A DNA stretch of 64,000 nt from an uncultured Clostridia bacterium (lineage in GTDB: Bacteria; Bacillota; Clostridia; Lachnospirales; Lachnospiraceae). Numbering within the stretch: the first letter of the stretch is position 1; every line of letters starts with the position of its first letter. The stretch spans positions 20,376 through 84,375 of the forward strand of contig CAOKVX010000011.1 of the NCBI GenBank assembly GCA_948472945.1. The letters run 5' to 3'. The translations under genes were made by a program, and so were the position numbers. Shown in pieces: positions 34,201 to 43,699 of the stretch. The notes under the pieces were generated by a model. The model was not told the DNA's origin, did no database searches, and was given only the letters and a program-made list of their open reading frames with translations.

Positions 34201-35328
34201 ATGAAAAAGACTTTTAAACAAGCAACATCTGTTGCTTTAGCTGCAGCTATGGTTTTAGCAGTATCACCTGCTGCATCAGCTGCTACCGATACTACAGGAA
34301 CTATCACACCGGGACTTGATTTTGAGGGTTATGTTAATAAAGATGTGTATGATATTACCGTTCCAACAGTAACCGATGCTGATTTTGCATTCGTTGCTGA
34401 CCCGCAGGGGCTTTTGAATATTGCAGATTCTGCTACATATGCAGGTCCTGCAGGTTCAGTATATTTCAAGACAACAGACGCTTCTGACGACGGCTCAACA
34501 CCAGCCACATACACTAACAAGTCAAAAGCTCTTACAATTATAAACAATTCTTCATATGGAGTGGATGTTGACCTCGCAGTTACCGTGGATACTGCAAACG
34601 GCGGAGACTCAAACATATCTTTAGCTGAAAAAGATGCTCTCAAAGATGCTAAGACTCCTTCTCTTTACCTTGGACTCGTTTCAAAGAAGGGTGCAGACGC
34701 AGAAAACACTACAGCAGTAGAGGCTGACACTAAGGCAGATACAGCATCTCTTGCTGCAGTAGCTGAAGGTGAAGATGGATATAAAGTGTTTGCTATGACC
34801 GCTGACGCTTATAACGCTGAGACGGACGCTGACAAAAAGGCAGGCTATTCAACAACAGCTTCTCCAAGCGGATTCCACTACAAATATGGATTATCTGATA
34901 CATATGACTCAGCTACAAAGGGAGACAAAGTAAGCTATGTTCTTGAAGGTGCTTGCGACACAACAGCTGACTGGTCAAGCGTAGATACATCAAAAGTTGA
35001 TATCAGCTTAGTTTGGTCAGTTTCTAAGACTCCTACACCGGCTTACGTAATTTTACACGAAGCAGCTTTCTGGTGCTGTTCAGGTGCTGAAGCAACAGAT
35101 GGTTTTGAGGCTGGTGCTCAATTTACAGATGTAACAGTAAATGGCGTTTCAATTCCTGACTGCGAGGCTACAGAGGGATTCGGCAGCAACTACCTTGTTA
35201 TAACATGGGCTGACTGTGAAGCTGCAAGCGGTGACGCTCTCGGTGTTGCAACTGAAGACGGAAAAACAAAATGGGATGTACAGTATACATGCAACGGTGA
35301 AACATATAAAGGTTCATATGCTCAGTAA
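34201..35328 (+). CDS. Secreted surface protein, family unrecognised
   Basis: A 375-residue protein with a clear signal peptide (MKKTFKQATSVALAAAMVLA, cleavage near ASAA at about 25-28). The mature N-terminus has ITVPTVTDADFAFVADPQGL, a strand-rich pattern seen in Clostridia surface proteins that I cannot name with certainty. The middle is Ala/Asp/Thr-rich and low in Cys. The last 90 residues hold most of the Cys (AFWCCSG, IPDCEA, WADCEA, QYTCNG), which suggests a disulfide- or ligand-stabilised terminal domain. Codon use and the strong GGAGG site suggest high expression. No LPXTG or WxL motif was seen. A strong terminator follows. Confidence 0.75.
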   Translation: MKKTFKQATSVALAAAMVLAVSPAASAATDTTGTITPGLDFEGYVNKDVYDITVPTVTDADFAFVADPQGLLNIADSATYAGPAGSVYFKTTDASDDGSTPATYTNKSKALTIINNSSYGVDVDLAVTVDTANGGDSNISLAEKDALKDAKTPSLYLGLVSKKGADAENTTAVEADTKADTASLAAVAEGEDGYKVFAMTADAYNAETDADKKAGYSTTASPSGFHYKYGLSDTYDSATKGDKVSYVLEGACDTTADWSSVDTSKVDISLVWSVSKTPTPAYVILHEAAFWCCSGAEATDGFEAGAQFTDVTVNGVSIPDCEATEGFGSNYLVITWADCEAASGDALGVATEDGKTKWDVQYTCNGETYKGSYAQ

Positions 35329-35372
35329 TATATCTCATTATTAGTTAAACGGCATTATATAATCAATAATTT

Positions 35373-35407
35373 AAAAACCCCTCATAAACATTTATGAGGG
35401 GTTTTTT
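35373..35407. terminator. Bidirectional intrinsic terminator
   Basis: A 15-16-bp stem (AAAAACCCCTCATAAA with TTTATGAGGGGTTTTT) with a very short loop and T-runs on both strands. It ends the secreted-protein gene on the plus strand and the long glycan gene cluster on the minus strand. Confidence 0.92.
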
Positions 35408-35458
35408 ACGTCTTTACGTCTATGTATAACATATGTTTAAATAATAAAATCTGTTATA

Positions 35459-36277
35459 TTATTTTCTCTCAAACCTAATAATAAGGTCATTTCCATAACA
35501 CATTCTCTCTTCCACAGGCTCAAATCCATTATCCAAAAACATCCTGCACAAATCCATTATCATCAAATTATTTTTCCATCCCTCGTGCTGTCTGATAAAA
35601 TAATCACCCATTTTCTCAATAGGAATATAAGAGATAACCGCAGTATCACACACCCCGCATATACTGTCTACAAACCACTTGACATCCGACATATATTCAA
35701 TAATCCCACTTGCTACAATACAGTCTGTCTTTATGTCAGGAAACTCATGATTCTCCATATCACACACAACAGTCTCCTCACTTCTTTTGCAGTAGTCAAC
35801 AGGAAAGTATTTTACATCTTCACCAAGATACTGCCTTATTGACATCGCCCCTGCTCCAAGGTCCATAACCGAAGAAACTTCCTCCGGTATTAGTTCGGCT
35901 ACCGTCTTAACTCTATAATCCCATCTTCCATAAGAAAAATCAATTATATTATCATATGCTTTCCACTCTTTATATCCGTATGTGGACGGCAGCGTCTCAT
36001 TTCCGTACCAATTTGGTCCCCACACAAAATTACATCCTTCAATAAGACCATACCCTGCCAATTGGCGTTTTATCTCATTATAACACATCAGGCTGCTGAC
36101 TATTATAAAATTATCCCTGTTGAGAAGCTCCTCCGACGGCTCACATACCGGCTTCCCACAATAAATTTTTCCCCATTTTGCTTTATCGTTATCTACAAAA
36201 CAATCTATTTTTTCTATAAAGCTGTTACTATATTTTAGCCTTACCTCATCACCTATACCAAAAACTATATTTTTCAA
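35459..36277 (-). CDS. Rossmann domain / SAM-methyltransferase-like fusion
   Basis: From the TTG at 36277 the protein has 272 residues. This start overlaps the preceding stop as TTGA and follows GGAGGG, so it is translationally coupled. The N-terminal 95 residues are the recurrent nucleotide-binding-like module (KNIVFGIGDEV, then CFVDNDKAKWG and NFIIVSSLMCYNEI). The rest has a methyltransferase-like core: VSSVMDLGAGAMSIRQYLG, VCDMENHEFPDIKTDCIVASG and IIEYMSDVKWF. It is the last gene of the glycan cluster. Substrate unknown. Confidence 0.65.
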   Translation of the reverse strand: MKNIVFGIGDEVRLKYSNSFIEKIDCFVDNDKAKWGKIYCGKPVCEPSEELLNRDNFIIVSSLMCYNEIKRQLAGYGLIEGCNFVWGPNWYGNETLPSTYGYKEWKAYDNIIDFSYGRWDYRVKTVAELIPEEVSSVMDLGAGAMSIRQYLGEDVKYFPVDYCKRSEETVVCDMENHEFPDIKTDCIVASGIIEYMSDVKWFVDSICGVCDTAVISYIPIEKMGDYFIRQHEGWKNNLMIMDLCRMFLDNGFEPVEERMCYGNDLIIRFERK

Positions 36278-37380
36278 TTTGTTCCCTCCGTCAATTCCCA
36301 TACCAAACACTCAAAATTATCGGTACTATATTTTTCAAAAAAAGATTCCCTCAATTTAATTCTGTCGGACGATGCGGCTATAGATGGATTATATTTGACA
36401 ACATCAGAATATTTCAGCGCTGTATAATCAATGCTATCGCATATTTTATCAAAGAACCGTTTACCTTTATTGGACTTAATGACAATAACAGAAGTTCCTA
36501 TGTCATCATCAAGCTCTTTACATATATTCTCTATTCCCCAACAATCGCCCAATTCTATATCGGCAAAAGAATTGTTTTCCTTAAACATGCAGTTATAACA
36601 GGACTTTCTCAGATATAAATCCGATATAAATCCTTTCATATAGGCATCATTTAAAAAAAACTTTGAATCGATTTTGCCGCATTTATAATTAAAGGAAATA
36701 CTATAACTTTTCCAACTATCTTTTTTGTCCCTAAAATTAATATAGGAAATTACACCGGCTGATTTTTTTGATTTTACATAATCTCCCCAAACTTTTGGCG
36801 ACGGTGCGCCGTGGCATACCACCTCTACACTAATGAGATTATCATATTCTTTTCCAAGGAACGAACCCAGACCTGCAATCTGACAAGGCGTTCCTGAAAA
36901 CAAAACCGGCTTTCCTGTCTGTAATTCTTTTTCGATAACCGGAAGAATGTCATATATTTCACTTTGGACGTATTTTGAACCTCTCATACCTTTAAAGCTT
37001 TCTATATCATATGCAACAGTATGATGTACATTAAACTCTTCGTCAAAGACTGCGCCGCATACACAACCGCCGCTATCTATTACTATTTTTGAAAGAAGTG
37101 AAAAAACCGCACCCGATGAACTTTTTTTCCTCAGTGCTGCATCTCTGCTTTTTCCGGCATAAACACTTAAATGTTTTTTTTCAATAGACGTATTGTCAGT
37201 GGCTGAGCCACAATTACACGGACAATTTTTAATACACGACATACAATTAATACACCTGTCCTCATCTATGATGGGATATATAAATCCCTCATTATCACGA
37301 ATCATAGATATACATTGCTGAGGACAAATATTGTAACATGCCCCGCATCCCGTACAGGCCGAACCGTCACATATCATCAT
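36274..37380 (-). CDS. FrhB-like iron-sulfur protein (coenzyme F420 hydrogenase beta-subunit family)
   Basis: A 368-residue protein. The N-terminus carries a 2x[4Fe-4S] ferredoxin: C9, C12, C15, C19 and C43, C46, C49, C53. FrhB N- and C-terminal domains follow (SSSGAVFSLLSK, GMRGSKYVQSE, VLFSGTPCQIAGL, EVVCHGAPSPKVW, ELGDCWGIENI). Proteins of this family without F420 chemistry are common beside polysaccharide pyruvyl transferases in surface-glycan clusters, as here (39761-40900). They are presumed to reduce a sugar or polyprenyl-linked intermediate with a flavin. The role is not established. An AGGTG site precedes the ATG. Confidence 0.85.
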   Translation of the reverse strand: MMICDGSACTGCGACYNICPQQCISMIRDNEGFIYPIIDEDRCINCMSCIKNCPCNCGSATDNTSIEKKHLSVYAGKSRDAALRKKSSSGAVFSLLSKIVIDSGGCVCGAVFDEEFNVHHTVAYDIESFKGMRGSKYVQSEIYDILPVIEKELQTGKPVLFSGTPCQIAGLGSFLGKEYDNLISVEVVCHGAPSPKVWGDYVKSKKSAGVISYINFRDKKDSWKSYSISFNYKCGKIDSKFFLNDAYMKGFISDLYLRKSCYNCMFKENNSFADIELGDCWGIENICKELDDDIGTSVIVIKSNKGKRFFDKICDSIDYTALKYSDVVKYNPSIAASSDRIKLRESFFEKYSTDNFECLVWELTEGTN

Positions 37381-37400
37381 GAAATCACCTCTTTAAGAAT

Positions 37401-38531
37401 TTAATCAATATACGCATATAAAACCGTGTCATAGAAAAACGTAGAATAATGTCTTAGCTTAAATTTGTATTCCGGCACTAATTTTTTAATATACAACGGA
37501 ATATCAAATATATCCTCCGGCTTATGATATACACATATTGCAAGGCGAGGTTTATATTTTTTTATTGTTTGAGATGCACCTTCCAACGCCCTCATCTCGG
37601 CGCCCTCAATATCCAGTTTAATAAACGAACAAGGGCCGCCTCCCAAATATTCGTCCAGCGAGCGCACATTAACTACATCCTCACCCTGCTCCGACAAAAA
37701 AGAGCCCGCGCCTAAATCTCCCGAATGTTCAAAATGAAGTTCTCCGTCTGTGTCAGATAAACCGGCGTTAACAATTTCAATATCGCTCAATTTGTATTTC
37801 TGTATATTTTTTTTACATAAAGCAAAATTATCAACATCAGGCTCAAATGCAATAATTTTCTTATAAGAATTATTACACCATTCAGCAAACAGCGCAGACG
37901 AATAAAGGTTGTATGATCCCCCGTCAATAAACACTAAATCTTTCTTAGGTTTCCAAATAGATTCATCAAAATATACGTTATCTCCATACGCAATAAGCGC
38001 ATTGTCATAAGGGATAAAAATCCTCTTTCTGTCAACACCCATCCTTATAAGCTGTTCTGTCATTTCCTCCCTGTAAACTGTAGATGTTATTACAATAAAA
38101 TTATTTTCAAGTAATTCCCTGTTTTCCTCAACATTATATACGTAGTGTCCGTCTATATCAAATCCATAATTATTGTTGTCAATATAACCCTTATAGGCTA
38201 TACCGAGCGCATTAAAAAGACTTCTGTAGGCATATGACGCATTACCTGTGCCAAAAAGCAGTATATTCCCGCTGCAATTCCTGCTTGCAATCCAGCTGAG
38301 CACGTCCAGATTCTCATATATGCCATAATTATCATCAATTTTATTATATACCTCAAGAGCCCTTGAAACATCATATGTATCAGACGCGCCAATCATAGAG
38401 TGAACATGTTTTATATCGTTCGTTATGTTGGCTAGAACCCTCATTCTGAAAATCTTTTTTGATAAATCATCCTCAAAATATTTTTCAATCAAACTGACCT
38501 TATCAAAAATTTCATAATTTATCTCTAACAT
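37401..38531 (-). CDS. FkbM-family methyltransferase with internal Rossmann module
   Basis: A 376-residue protein. Residues 1-85 are helical with no recognised domain. Residues about 88-190 form the recurrent module (GNILLFGTGNASYAYRS, YIDNNNYGFDI, NFIVITSTVYREEM). Residues about 195-375 are an FkbM SAM-dependent methyltransferase: LVFIDGGSYNLYSS (SAM loop), IIAFEPDVDNF, VNVRSLDEYL and SFIKLDIEGAEMRALEGA, the family's hallmark. FkbM enzymes O-methylate sugars. A second FkbM protein with the module at its N-terminus is at 52572. AGGGAG precedes the ATG. Confidence 0.82.
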   Translation of the reverse strand: MLEINYEIFDKVSLIEKYFEDDLSKKIFRMRVLANITNDIKHVHSMIGASDTYDVSRALEVYNKIDDNYGIYENLDVLSWIASRNCSGNILLFGTGNASYAYRSLFNALGIAYKGYIDNNNYGFDIDGHYVYNVEENRELLENNFIVITSTVYREEMTEQLIRMGVDRKRIFIPYDNALIAYGDNVYFDESIWKPKKDLVFIDGGSYNLYSSALFAEWCNNSYKKIIAFEPDVDNFALCKKNIQKYKLSDIEIVNAGLSDTDGELHFEHSGDLGAGSFLSEQGEDVVNVRSLDEYLGGGPCSFIKLDIEGAEMRALEGASQTIKKYKPRLAICVYHKPEDIFDIPLYIKKLVPEYKFKLRHYSTFFYDTVLYAYID

Positions 38532-38583
38532 AAATTCTCCCTCCGGACAAATATTTTAACATGGTTATAATAAACTAACATTT

Positions 38584-39750
38584 TCACTTCATAATATCAT
38601 ATATACGTTTTCCACAAGCTTCTCTTTTAACAACTGCAGATTTGCTCGTTTTTTCTATCAAGTCAATATACTCTGTTAATGAAATATATTTATTTTCATT
38701 AATCGTAAAATCACAAGTATATTTCGACATAAACTCACGCCTATCAATAGTTATCTTTTCACTACTGCTAAAAATAATTTCATTATCTGTAATAAGGGGA
38801 AGATAGCATATTTCTCCTTTACATGCTATCGGAATACCTGTCTTCAGCCCATCTTCCACAAGCTCTTTTTTGTAAATACTGTTAGCGGTTACGTCAATAA
38901 ATACACCATACTTACAAAAATAAGGAATAAGAACTGCCTTTTCATTTATACTCAAAAGCTCAAAACCATTCTCTCTGTATTCAGGCTCTATCAAATCACT
39001 GTACATAAATGTGACTTGTCTGCCATTTCTTAAATCCACATATACCGCGCACGGCTCATCCATTGCCGCAGCAAGAAAACCGTCTGCTGCTTTTACAATC
39101 TTTGCAAACTTTAGTTTTTTATTTATTTTAATTGTACTGTAATTTTGTTCACTTATGTTATACGCAAAAACCTTATTGGTTGCCGATATAAGGCAATACA
39201 TTATACCATTATCAAAAAATATGCTTCTGGATATTTCCCTGTCCTTTTTTATATAAGGGAGGATTGTCATGTCTATCAATGTAGATATTGTTTTATCTTT
39301 AATATTATATGTTTTAATCTCATTAGTCATTGCGGGTACCATATATACATTGCCGTCATATAAAAGCCCGGTATAGTAATTTGCATTTCCATTATCAGAA
39401 ACCTTATAACTTTTTAACTCACCGCTTAGAATATTATACTGTATCAGATATAATGAATTATATGGAAGAATAAATATATAATCCCTATCATGTAGGATTT
39501 TAACATATCCAAAATTACTGACGGAATAAGGCAGCTGTCTGGCAAGCTTAATCTTCCTAGTTTTAATATCAATACTCACAAGACAGTTGTAATAAGTCAC
39601 AAACCACACACAGTCATCTATAACGCATCCGTCAAATGTTGTGTTTAAAAGGCATCCTCCATTACAGTCGACAAAATCTTCTGCCTCATATTGTATTTCG
39701 GGCATACCTATTATTTTAATTTTTTCTTCTCGAAGAACACTATCCATCAT
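38584..39750 (-). CDS. Beta-propeller-like protein of unknown function
   Basis: A 388-residue cytoplasmic-looking protein without signal peptide or membrane helix. Short repeated blocks of hydrophobic beta strands with recurring aromatic and Asp/Asn positions (for example VWFVTYYNCLVSIDIKTRKI, YIFILPYNSLYLIQYN, VYMVPAMTNEIKTYNI, MYCLISATNKVFAYNI) occur about every 45 residues, as in kelch/WD-like propellers. No catalytic motif is visible. The start overlaps the end region of the pyruvyl-transferase gene, with a GGGGGTG site. Its place within the glycan cluster suggests a sugar-binding or regulatory part. Confidence 0.55.
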   Translation of the reverse strand: MMDSVLREEKIKIIGMPEIQYEAEDFVDCNGGCLLNTTFDGCVIDDCVWFVTYYNCLVSIDIKTRKIKLARQLPYSVSNFGYVKILHDRDYIFILPYNSLYLIQYNILSGELKSYKVSDNGNANYYTGLLYDGNVYMVPAMTNEIKTYNIKDKTISTLIDMTILPYIKKDREISRSIFFDNGIMYCLISATNKVFAYNISEQNYSTIKINKKLKFAKIVKAADGFLAAAMDEPCAVYVDLRNGRQVTFMYSDLIEPEYRENGFELLSINEKAVLIPYFCKYGVFIDVTANSIYKKELVEDGLKTGIPIACKGEICYLPLITDNEIIFSSSEKITIDRREFMSKYTCDFTINENKYISLTEYIDLIEKTSKSAVVKREACGKRIYDIMK

Positions 39751-39760
39751 GCACCCCCTG

Positions 39761-40900
39761 TCATCCCTCTACAGCATTTTTTAAAAATAAAAACGATTTT
39801 TCCGATTCTTCCTCCAGCTTTTTATTCACAAGCTCATAATCTATTCTCTCAAGCCCTATAGCATCTCTCACACAGCTGACTTTCTTTCCGGCAATCCCCA
39901 GTTTCCTAAGGACATTGTTTTGACGCTCCTCACTAGCAATTACATCACTGCCGACCTGTGCCCTTCCCATAATGCAGAACTGCTTTTCAAATTTTATTGA
40001 AATTGCCATGCCGTGAAATGAATCCGTACATATCATATCGGCATAATATATAAGCGAGAGAAATTCGGCAGGCCCTGCGTCAGTACAAGCCTCAAACACA
40101 CCCAAACTTTTATTCTGGCTGTCAAGTATGTTCGTCGGAATATATATCACCTTAACCGCCCCGCAATCTTTCATAATGCGTCTTACTGCCGGCTTATATT
40201 TTCTAATATCGCCTATCATGTAACAGAATACATACGGTTCGTCAACAAGCCTTTTTGACATAACTTTTTTCCATTCTGATACATCAAGGAGCAATGTCGG
40301 GTCAAGAACTGAATATATTTTTTTATCTGTATACTTATTTAAAATGCCTACGCTGTATTCTTCCCTTACAGACACAGCGTCAAACTTTTCAATACACGCA
40401 GCAATCTGCCTGTATACGCTATTACAATATTCATCCTCATAAAAAACCCCGCTCGGAGCGTAGGCAATCTTTTTCTGCCCATTAACACCCATCCCATCAA
40501 TCGCATACACAGGGTTAAACCAGAGCGGATTCCATATCTGGTCGCTTCCGCATATAAGTATATCAATATCCCTTATGCGCTTCTCTATATCCTCTTTACA
40601 GTAGCAGGGGCCCGAGACATTAATATTCCTACGGATAAACTTTCTAAACCTGATTATTCGCCTGTCAAGTTTTTTTTCAATCTTCAACAGCTTATAAACA
40701 AACTCGTACATCTTGTCAAACAAATAAAAAGAAGCGTTACGCTTTACAAAATCATTATCGTCGCGCTTTCTAAAATAAATGATTTCCGATTCTATTCCCA
40801 TTCGGCCGCACAATTTTGTCATAGCGTAGCACTGAAATATCTGACCATAGTTAGTAACGCCATTATTATCACACCAAGTAAAAATAGCCGCTTTCTTCAT
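39761..40900 (-). CDS. Polysaccharide pyruvyl transferase family protein
   Basis: Members of this family (WcaK/CsaB/AmsJ) transfer pyruvate to a sugar hydroxyl to form a ketal. From the ATG at 40900 it has 379 residues. The start overlaps the stop of the small Rossmann gene as ATGA. Motifs: KAAIFTWCDNNGVTNYGQIF, DILICGSDQIWNP, IAYAPSGVFYEDE, DAVSVREEYSVGIL, VLDPTLLLDVSEW and ICTDSFHGMAISI, which resembles the conserved substrate-site SFH motif. The FrhB-like gene is two genes downstream, a common pairing. Confidence 0.85.
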   Translation of the reverse strand: MKKAAIFTWCDNNGVTNYGQIFQCYAMTKLCGRMGIESEIIYFRKRDDNDFVKRNASFYLFDKMYEFVYKLLKIEKKLDRRIIRFRKFIRRNINVSGPCYCKEDIEKRIRDIDILICGSDQIWNPLWFNPVYAIDGMGVNGQKKIAYAPSGVFYEDEYCNSVYRQIAACIEKFDAVSVREEYSVGILNKYTDKKIYSVLDPTLLLDVSEWKKVMSKRLVDEPYVFCYMIGDIRKYKPAVRRIMKDCGAVKVIYIPTNILDSQNKSLGVFEACTDAGPAEFLSLIYYADMICTDSFHGMAISIKFEKQFCIMGRAQVGSDVIASEERQNNVLRKLGIAGKKVSCVRDAIGLERIDYELVNKKLEEESEKSFLFLKNAVEG

Positions 40901-41292
40901 ACGCAATACTCCACAACATCCTCAAGGGAAATAATATCCGCATCCGTCTTTCCGTCAAGGTCACACTCAATATCAAAAAAAAACTGAACCGGCGTTATAA
41001 TAATTGCATCCGTCTCGGGCAACTGCTGTTCCAGTGTATATACTTTTATTCCTTCAATATGAATATTTTCCGCATTTCTGTCAATAGCATAACTCACGCT
41101 GACATCCAACGCCTGTAAATCCTCATACAGCCTGCTTCCCAACGCGCCAAGACCGTATATGGCAACCGTATCTATGCAGTTATCGTCAAAATATTTCTGC
41201 AGGCTTTTACCTTCATATTTAAGCTTCATCCATTTATCGAATATATGAAATCCCAGCTCGAAAATAGACGGCCTATAACTTTTTTTCTTCAT
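40897..41292 (-). CDS. Stand-alone Rossmann module protein
   Basis: A 131-residue protein made almost entirely of the recurrent module. After a short helical N-terminus it reads DTVAIYGLGALGSRLYEDLQ (GxGxxG loop), then YAIDRNAENIHIEGIKVYTL and DAIIITPVQFFFDIE, and ends LEDVVEYCV. Elsewhere in the cluster the same domain is fused to glycosyltransferases, methyltransferases or radical SAM cores. Here it stands alone, which shows that it folds independently. The next gene begins inside its stop codon. The nucleotide or sugar-nucleotide ligand is unknown. Confidence 0.65.
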   Translation of the reverse strand: MKKKSYRPSIFELGFHIFDKWMKLKYEGKSLQKYFDDNCIDTVAIYGLGALGSRLYEDLQALDVSVSYAIDRNAENIHIEGIKVYTLEQQLPETDAIIITPVQFFFDIECDLDGKTDADIISLEDVVEYCV

Positions 41293-41318
41293 TAAAACAC
41301 CTCATTAAATATATCGGA

Positions 41319-42755
41319 TTATCTTGAGCATAAATCAACCCAGATAATCTTTCCTGCATCAATTCCCTTATTAAGTAAATCAGCCTTTATCGCCTCATAT
41401 GTTGACCTTTCAACAACTGCAATTATAATATAATCGTATAAAACCACCGAAATATCTTCGACAGGAGAAACATTCAGTCCCCTTTCTTTAAGGCTTTTAT
41501 AATTATTGTCGACCCATAACTTAACATTACAATAGCCGGATTCGGTAAACTGTGCGTAGAAATCTTTTCCCGCGTCTCCGGCCCCGTATAAAACTATATC
41601 AGAACCCTTTGGTATTCTGCGAAACGGAAAATACCACCTTTTATTTTTTGCATAGTACCGGTTTGCTTCTTCCAACAGCTCTGACGTTTTATAGAAAAGC
41701 TTTTCATATATATGCATGTACATGTTGGCCCTCTCCTCATTACACCTCCTGCTGCACAAATCCCTCATTATAAATTCATCAGCGCTGTATTTATTCATGT
41801 AACACAGCCTGTCGTACCAATATTTTTCAAAATAATAATCGGCGTCATGCTCATTAAGTCCGTACAAGGGTATTACATACTCTTTCAGCTTATTATACAT
41901 CCGTCTGTAAGCATTAATATCCCCAAGCATTGACAGAACCGCTATCATATGCATTGCGATAAAGTTATCATAACTCTTTCGCAGTAATATATCTAATTTT
42001 CTTATTTTCAATTCTTCAAGAAAACTTTCAAACATTTTTATTGTACTTTCCCAATAATCATCCCTGCTGTTTTCCAAAGAATTAGGGTTATATTTTCTAT
42101 AGTGGATCAGGGCGTTTTCAACGGTAGTAATTCTCTCTGCCACTGCCAGCGCCACAAAAACAAACTGTACATCCTCCTCCGTCCTGTCGTCACCATAATG
42201 TAAATTGTTTTTCAATATAAACTCGCGGTTAAATAATTTGTCCCATGACCAAGCGACACATATCCAAAAAATATATTCAGGTATATCATATTTTGAAAAA
42301 ACTTCATTTGATGGCATATATGCAGGATTATACGACATGTTCCATTCAATATCGCACTGATTTTCATCATCGTAAGCAAAACTGTTACATACGACTATAT
42401 CAGCTCCAACAGATTCAGCCCGCTCGTACATTACACACAATGCGTCAGGTTCAAAGAAATCGTCCGAGTCCCAAAATATGACGTATTTTCCTGTCGCCTT
42501 TTTCAATCCATTGTTCCTTGCCACTCCGGCAAACTGATTCTTTTGGTTATAAACACGGACCCTTGCATCCTTTTTTTGATATTCTTTTAATATATCCGCC
42601 GAACTGTCTGTCGAGCCGTCGTCCACACATATTATCTCAATTTCCCTTAAAGTCTGATTTACCACACTGTCCAAGCACTGCCTCAAATAAGGTTCCGCGT
42701 TGTAAACCGGAATAATAACCGAAACTTTTGGATTTGCTTTATCAATATTTATCAT
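41319..42755 (-). CDS. Family 2 glycosyltransferase with C-terminal Rossmann module
   Basis: From the ATG at 42755, preceded by AAGGATGG, the protein has 478 residues. The GT-A domain (about 10-230) shows VSVIIPVYNAEPYLRQCL, EIICVDDGSTDSSADIL, FWDSDDFFEPDAL (DXD-like) and GDDRTEEDVQFVF. Residues about 380-478 form the recurrent module (IVLYGAGDAGKDFYAQF, LWVDNNYKSLKERG, YIIIAVVERSTYEAI). It transfers an unknown activated sugar to a cytoplasmic acceptor. No membrane segment was seen. Confidence 0.85.
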   Translation of the reverse strand: MINIDKANPKVSVIIPVYNAEPYLRQCLDSVVNQTLREIEIICVDDGSTDSSADILKEYQKKDARVRVYNQKNQFAGVARNNGLKKATGKYVIFWDSDDFFEPDALCVMYERAESVGADIVVCNSFAYDDENQCDIEWNMSYNPAYMPSNEVFSKYDIPEYIFWICVAWSWDKLFNREFILKNNLHYGDDRTEEDVQFVFVALAVAERITTVENALIHYRKYNPNSLENSRDDYWESTIKMFESFLEELKIRKLDILLRKSYDNFIAMHMIAVLSMLGDINAYRRMYNKLKEYVIPLYGLNEHDADYYFEKYWYDRLCYMNKYSADEFIMRDLCSRRCNEERANMYMHIYEKLFYKTSELLEEANRYYAKNKRWYFPFRRIPKGSDIVLYGAGDAGKDFYAQFTESGYCNVKLWVDNNYKSLKERGLNVSPVEDISVVLYDYIIIAVVERSTYEAIKADLLNKGIDAGKIIWVDLCSR

Positions 42756-42826
42756 AGTAAAATCCATCCTTTAACAAATCGCGGCATGTTTACAAGTTCT
42801 GCACTTTATCAGCAACATTAATGACT

Positions 42827-43699
42827 TTACGTTGCTAAAGCCGCCCTAATATGTTCTGTATTCAGCCCATAGTACTCCATCTTATCCTCGTACGTTCCAT
42901 AGTTTCTGAATATCTCCCTTGGAAACCCGATATGTTCAATCTGCACGCTCCGTCCGGCCAGAGCGTCAATTATGTCGTAGTCAAGCGTTCCCGAGTAGTG
43001 CGGCTCGCAAACTACAATTTTCCCACCGTTATATTCTCTCTTCAGCGTATCCGCATCAAACGGAGCCAGTGATGTATAGTATAATACTGTAACATCTAAG
43101 TCGCTGCACGCCTCCATAACCATGTCAAGCATTACCGATACAGCGATTACGGTTGCTCCGCCGCCTCTTTTAATTACATTAGCCTTACCAAGGGTTACGT
43201 CTATATCATACTCTTTATTCGGATGGTCGCTAACCCTGAAAAATGTCGGCTTGCCGTCACGGTACGCCTGATTAAACAGGCTTATAAATTCATTTGCAGT
43301 TCCGGGAGTCAAAACCTCGACGCCCGGAATCATTTTAAGTACCCCCGCGTCCTCCGCACAGTAATGCGAATATCCGTATTTTGGATAGTCTACGGCCGCC
43401 CCGGTACCGATAACATTGACTCCAAGCCCCTGATAGGCAAAGTCCAACTTAATCTGTTCCAATGTTCTTTCAACAAGATATGGCTGTATACCGAATATTG
43501 TCGGAATGTATCCGCCCGCAGCCAGACCCGCAGCTATACCAAACATTCCATCTTCATATATTCCGACATTGGTCGCGCGCTCAGGGTATTTTTCAAGCAA
43601 ATCCCTGATTGCCCACATCCCTATGTCAACTGTGAAATAAACCGTGTCCTCTTCCTCGCGTATCATTTTGTCGACACGGTTTAGAAACGCTCTCCTCAA
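42827..43699 (-). CDS. Transketolase-like C-terminal subunit (pair B)
   Basis: A 290-residue pyrimidine-domain plus C-terminal transketolase half. The start is a TTG at 43699 that overlaps the stop of the N-subunit gene as TTGA, with GGGAGG upstream. It yields the family-typical beginning RRAFLNRVDKM. An in-frame GTG 21 bp earlier is less likely. The conserved catalytic Glu is in NVGIYEDGMFGIAAG. Other features are PYLVERTLEQIKLDFAYQG and YSHYCAEDAGVLKMIPG. Together with the gene at 43696 it makes a complete thiamine-diphosphate enzyme that transfers a two-carbon unit. Within an rfbFGH cluster a role in making a branched or altered sugar is suspected. Confidence 0.85.
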   Translation of the reverse strand: MRRAFLNRVDKMIREEEDTVYFTVDIGMWAIRDLLEKYPERATNVGIYEDGMFGIAAGLAAGGYIPTIFGIQPYLVERTLEQIKLDFAYQGLGVNVIGTGAAVDYPKYGYSHYCAEDAGVLKMIPGVEVLTPGTANEFISLFNQAYRDGKPTFFRVSDHPNKEYDIDVTLGKANVIKRGGGATVIAVSVMLDMVMEACSDLDVTVLYYTSLAPFDADTLKREYNGGKIVVCEPHYSGTLDYDIIDALAGRSVQIEHIGFPREIFRNYGTYEDKMEYYGLNTEHIRAALAT

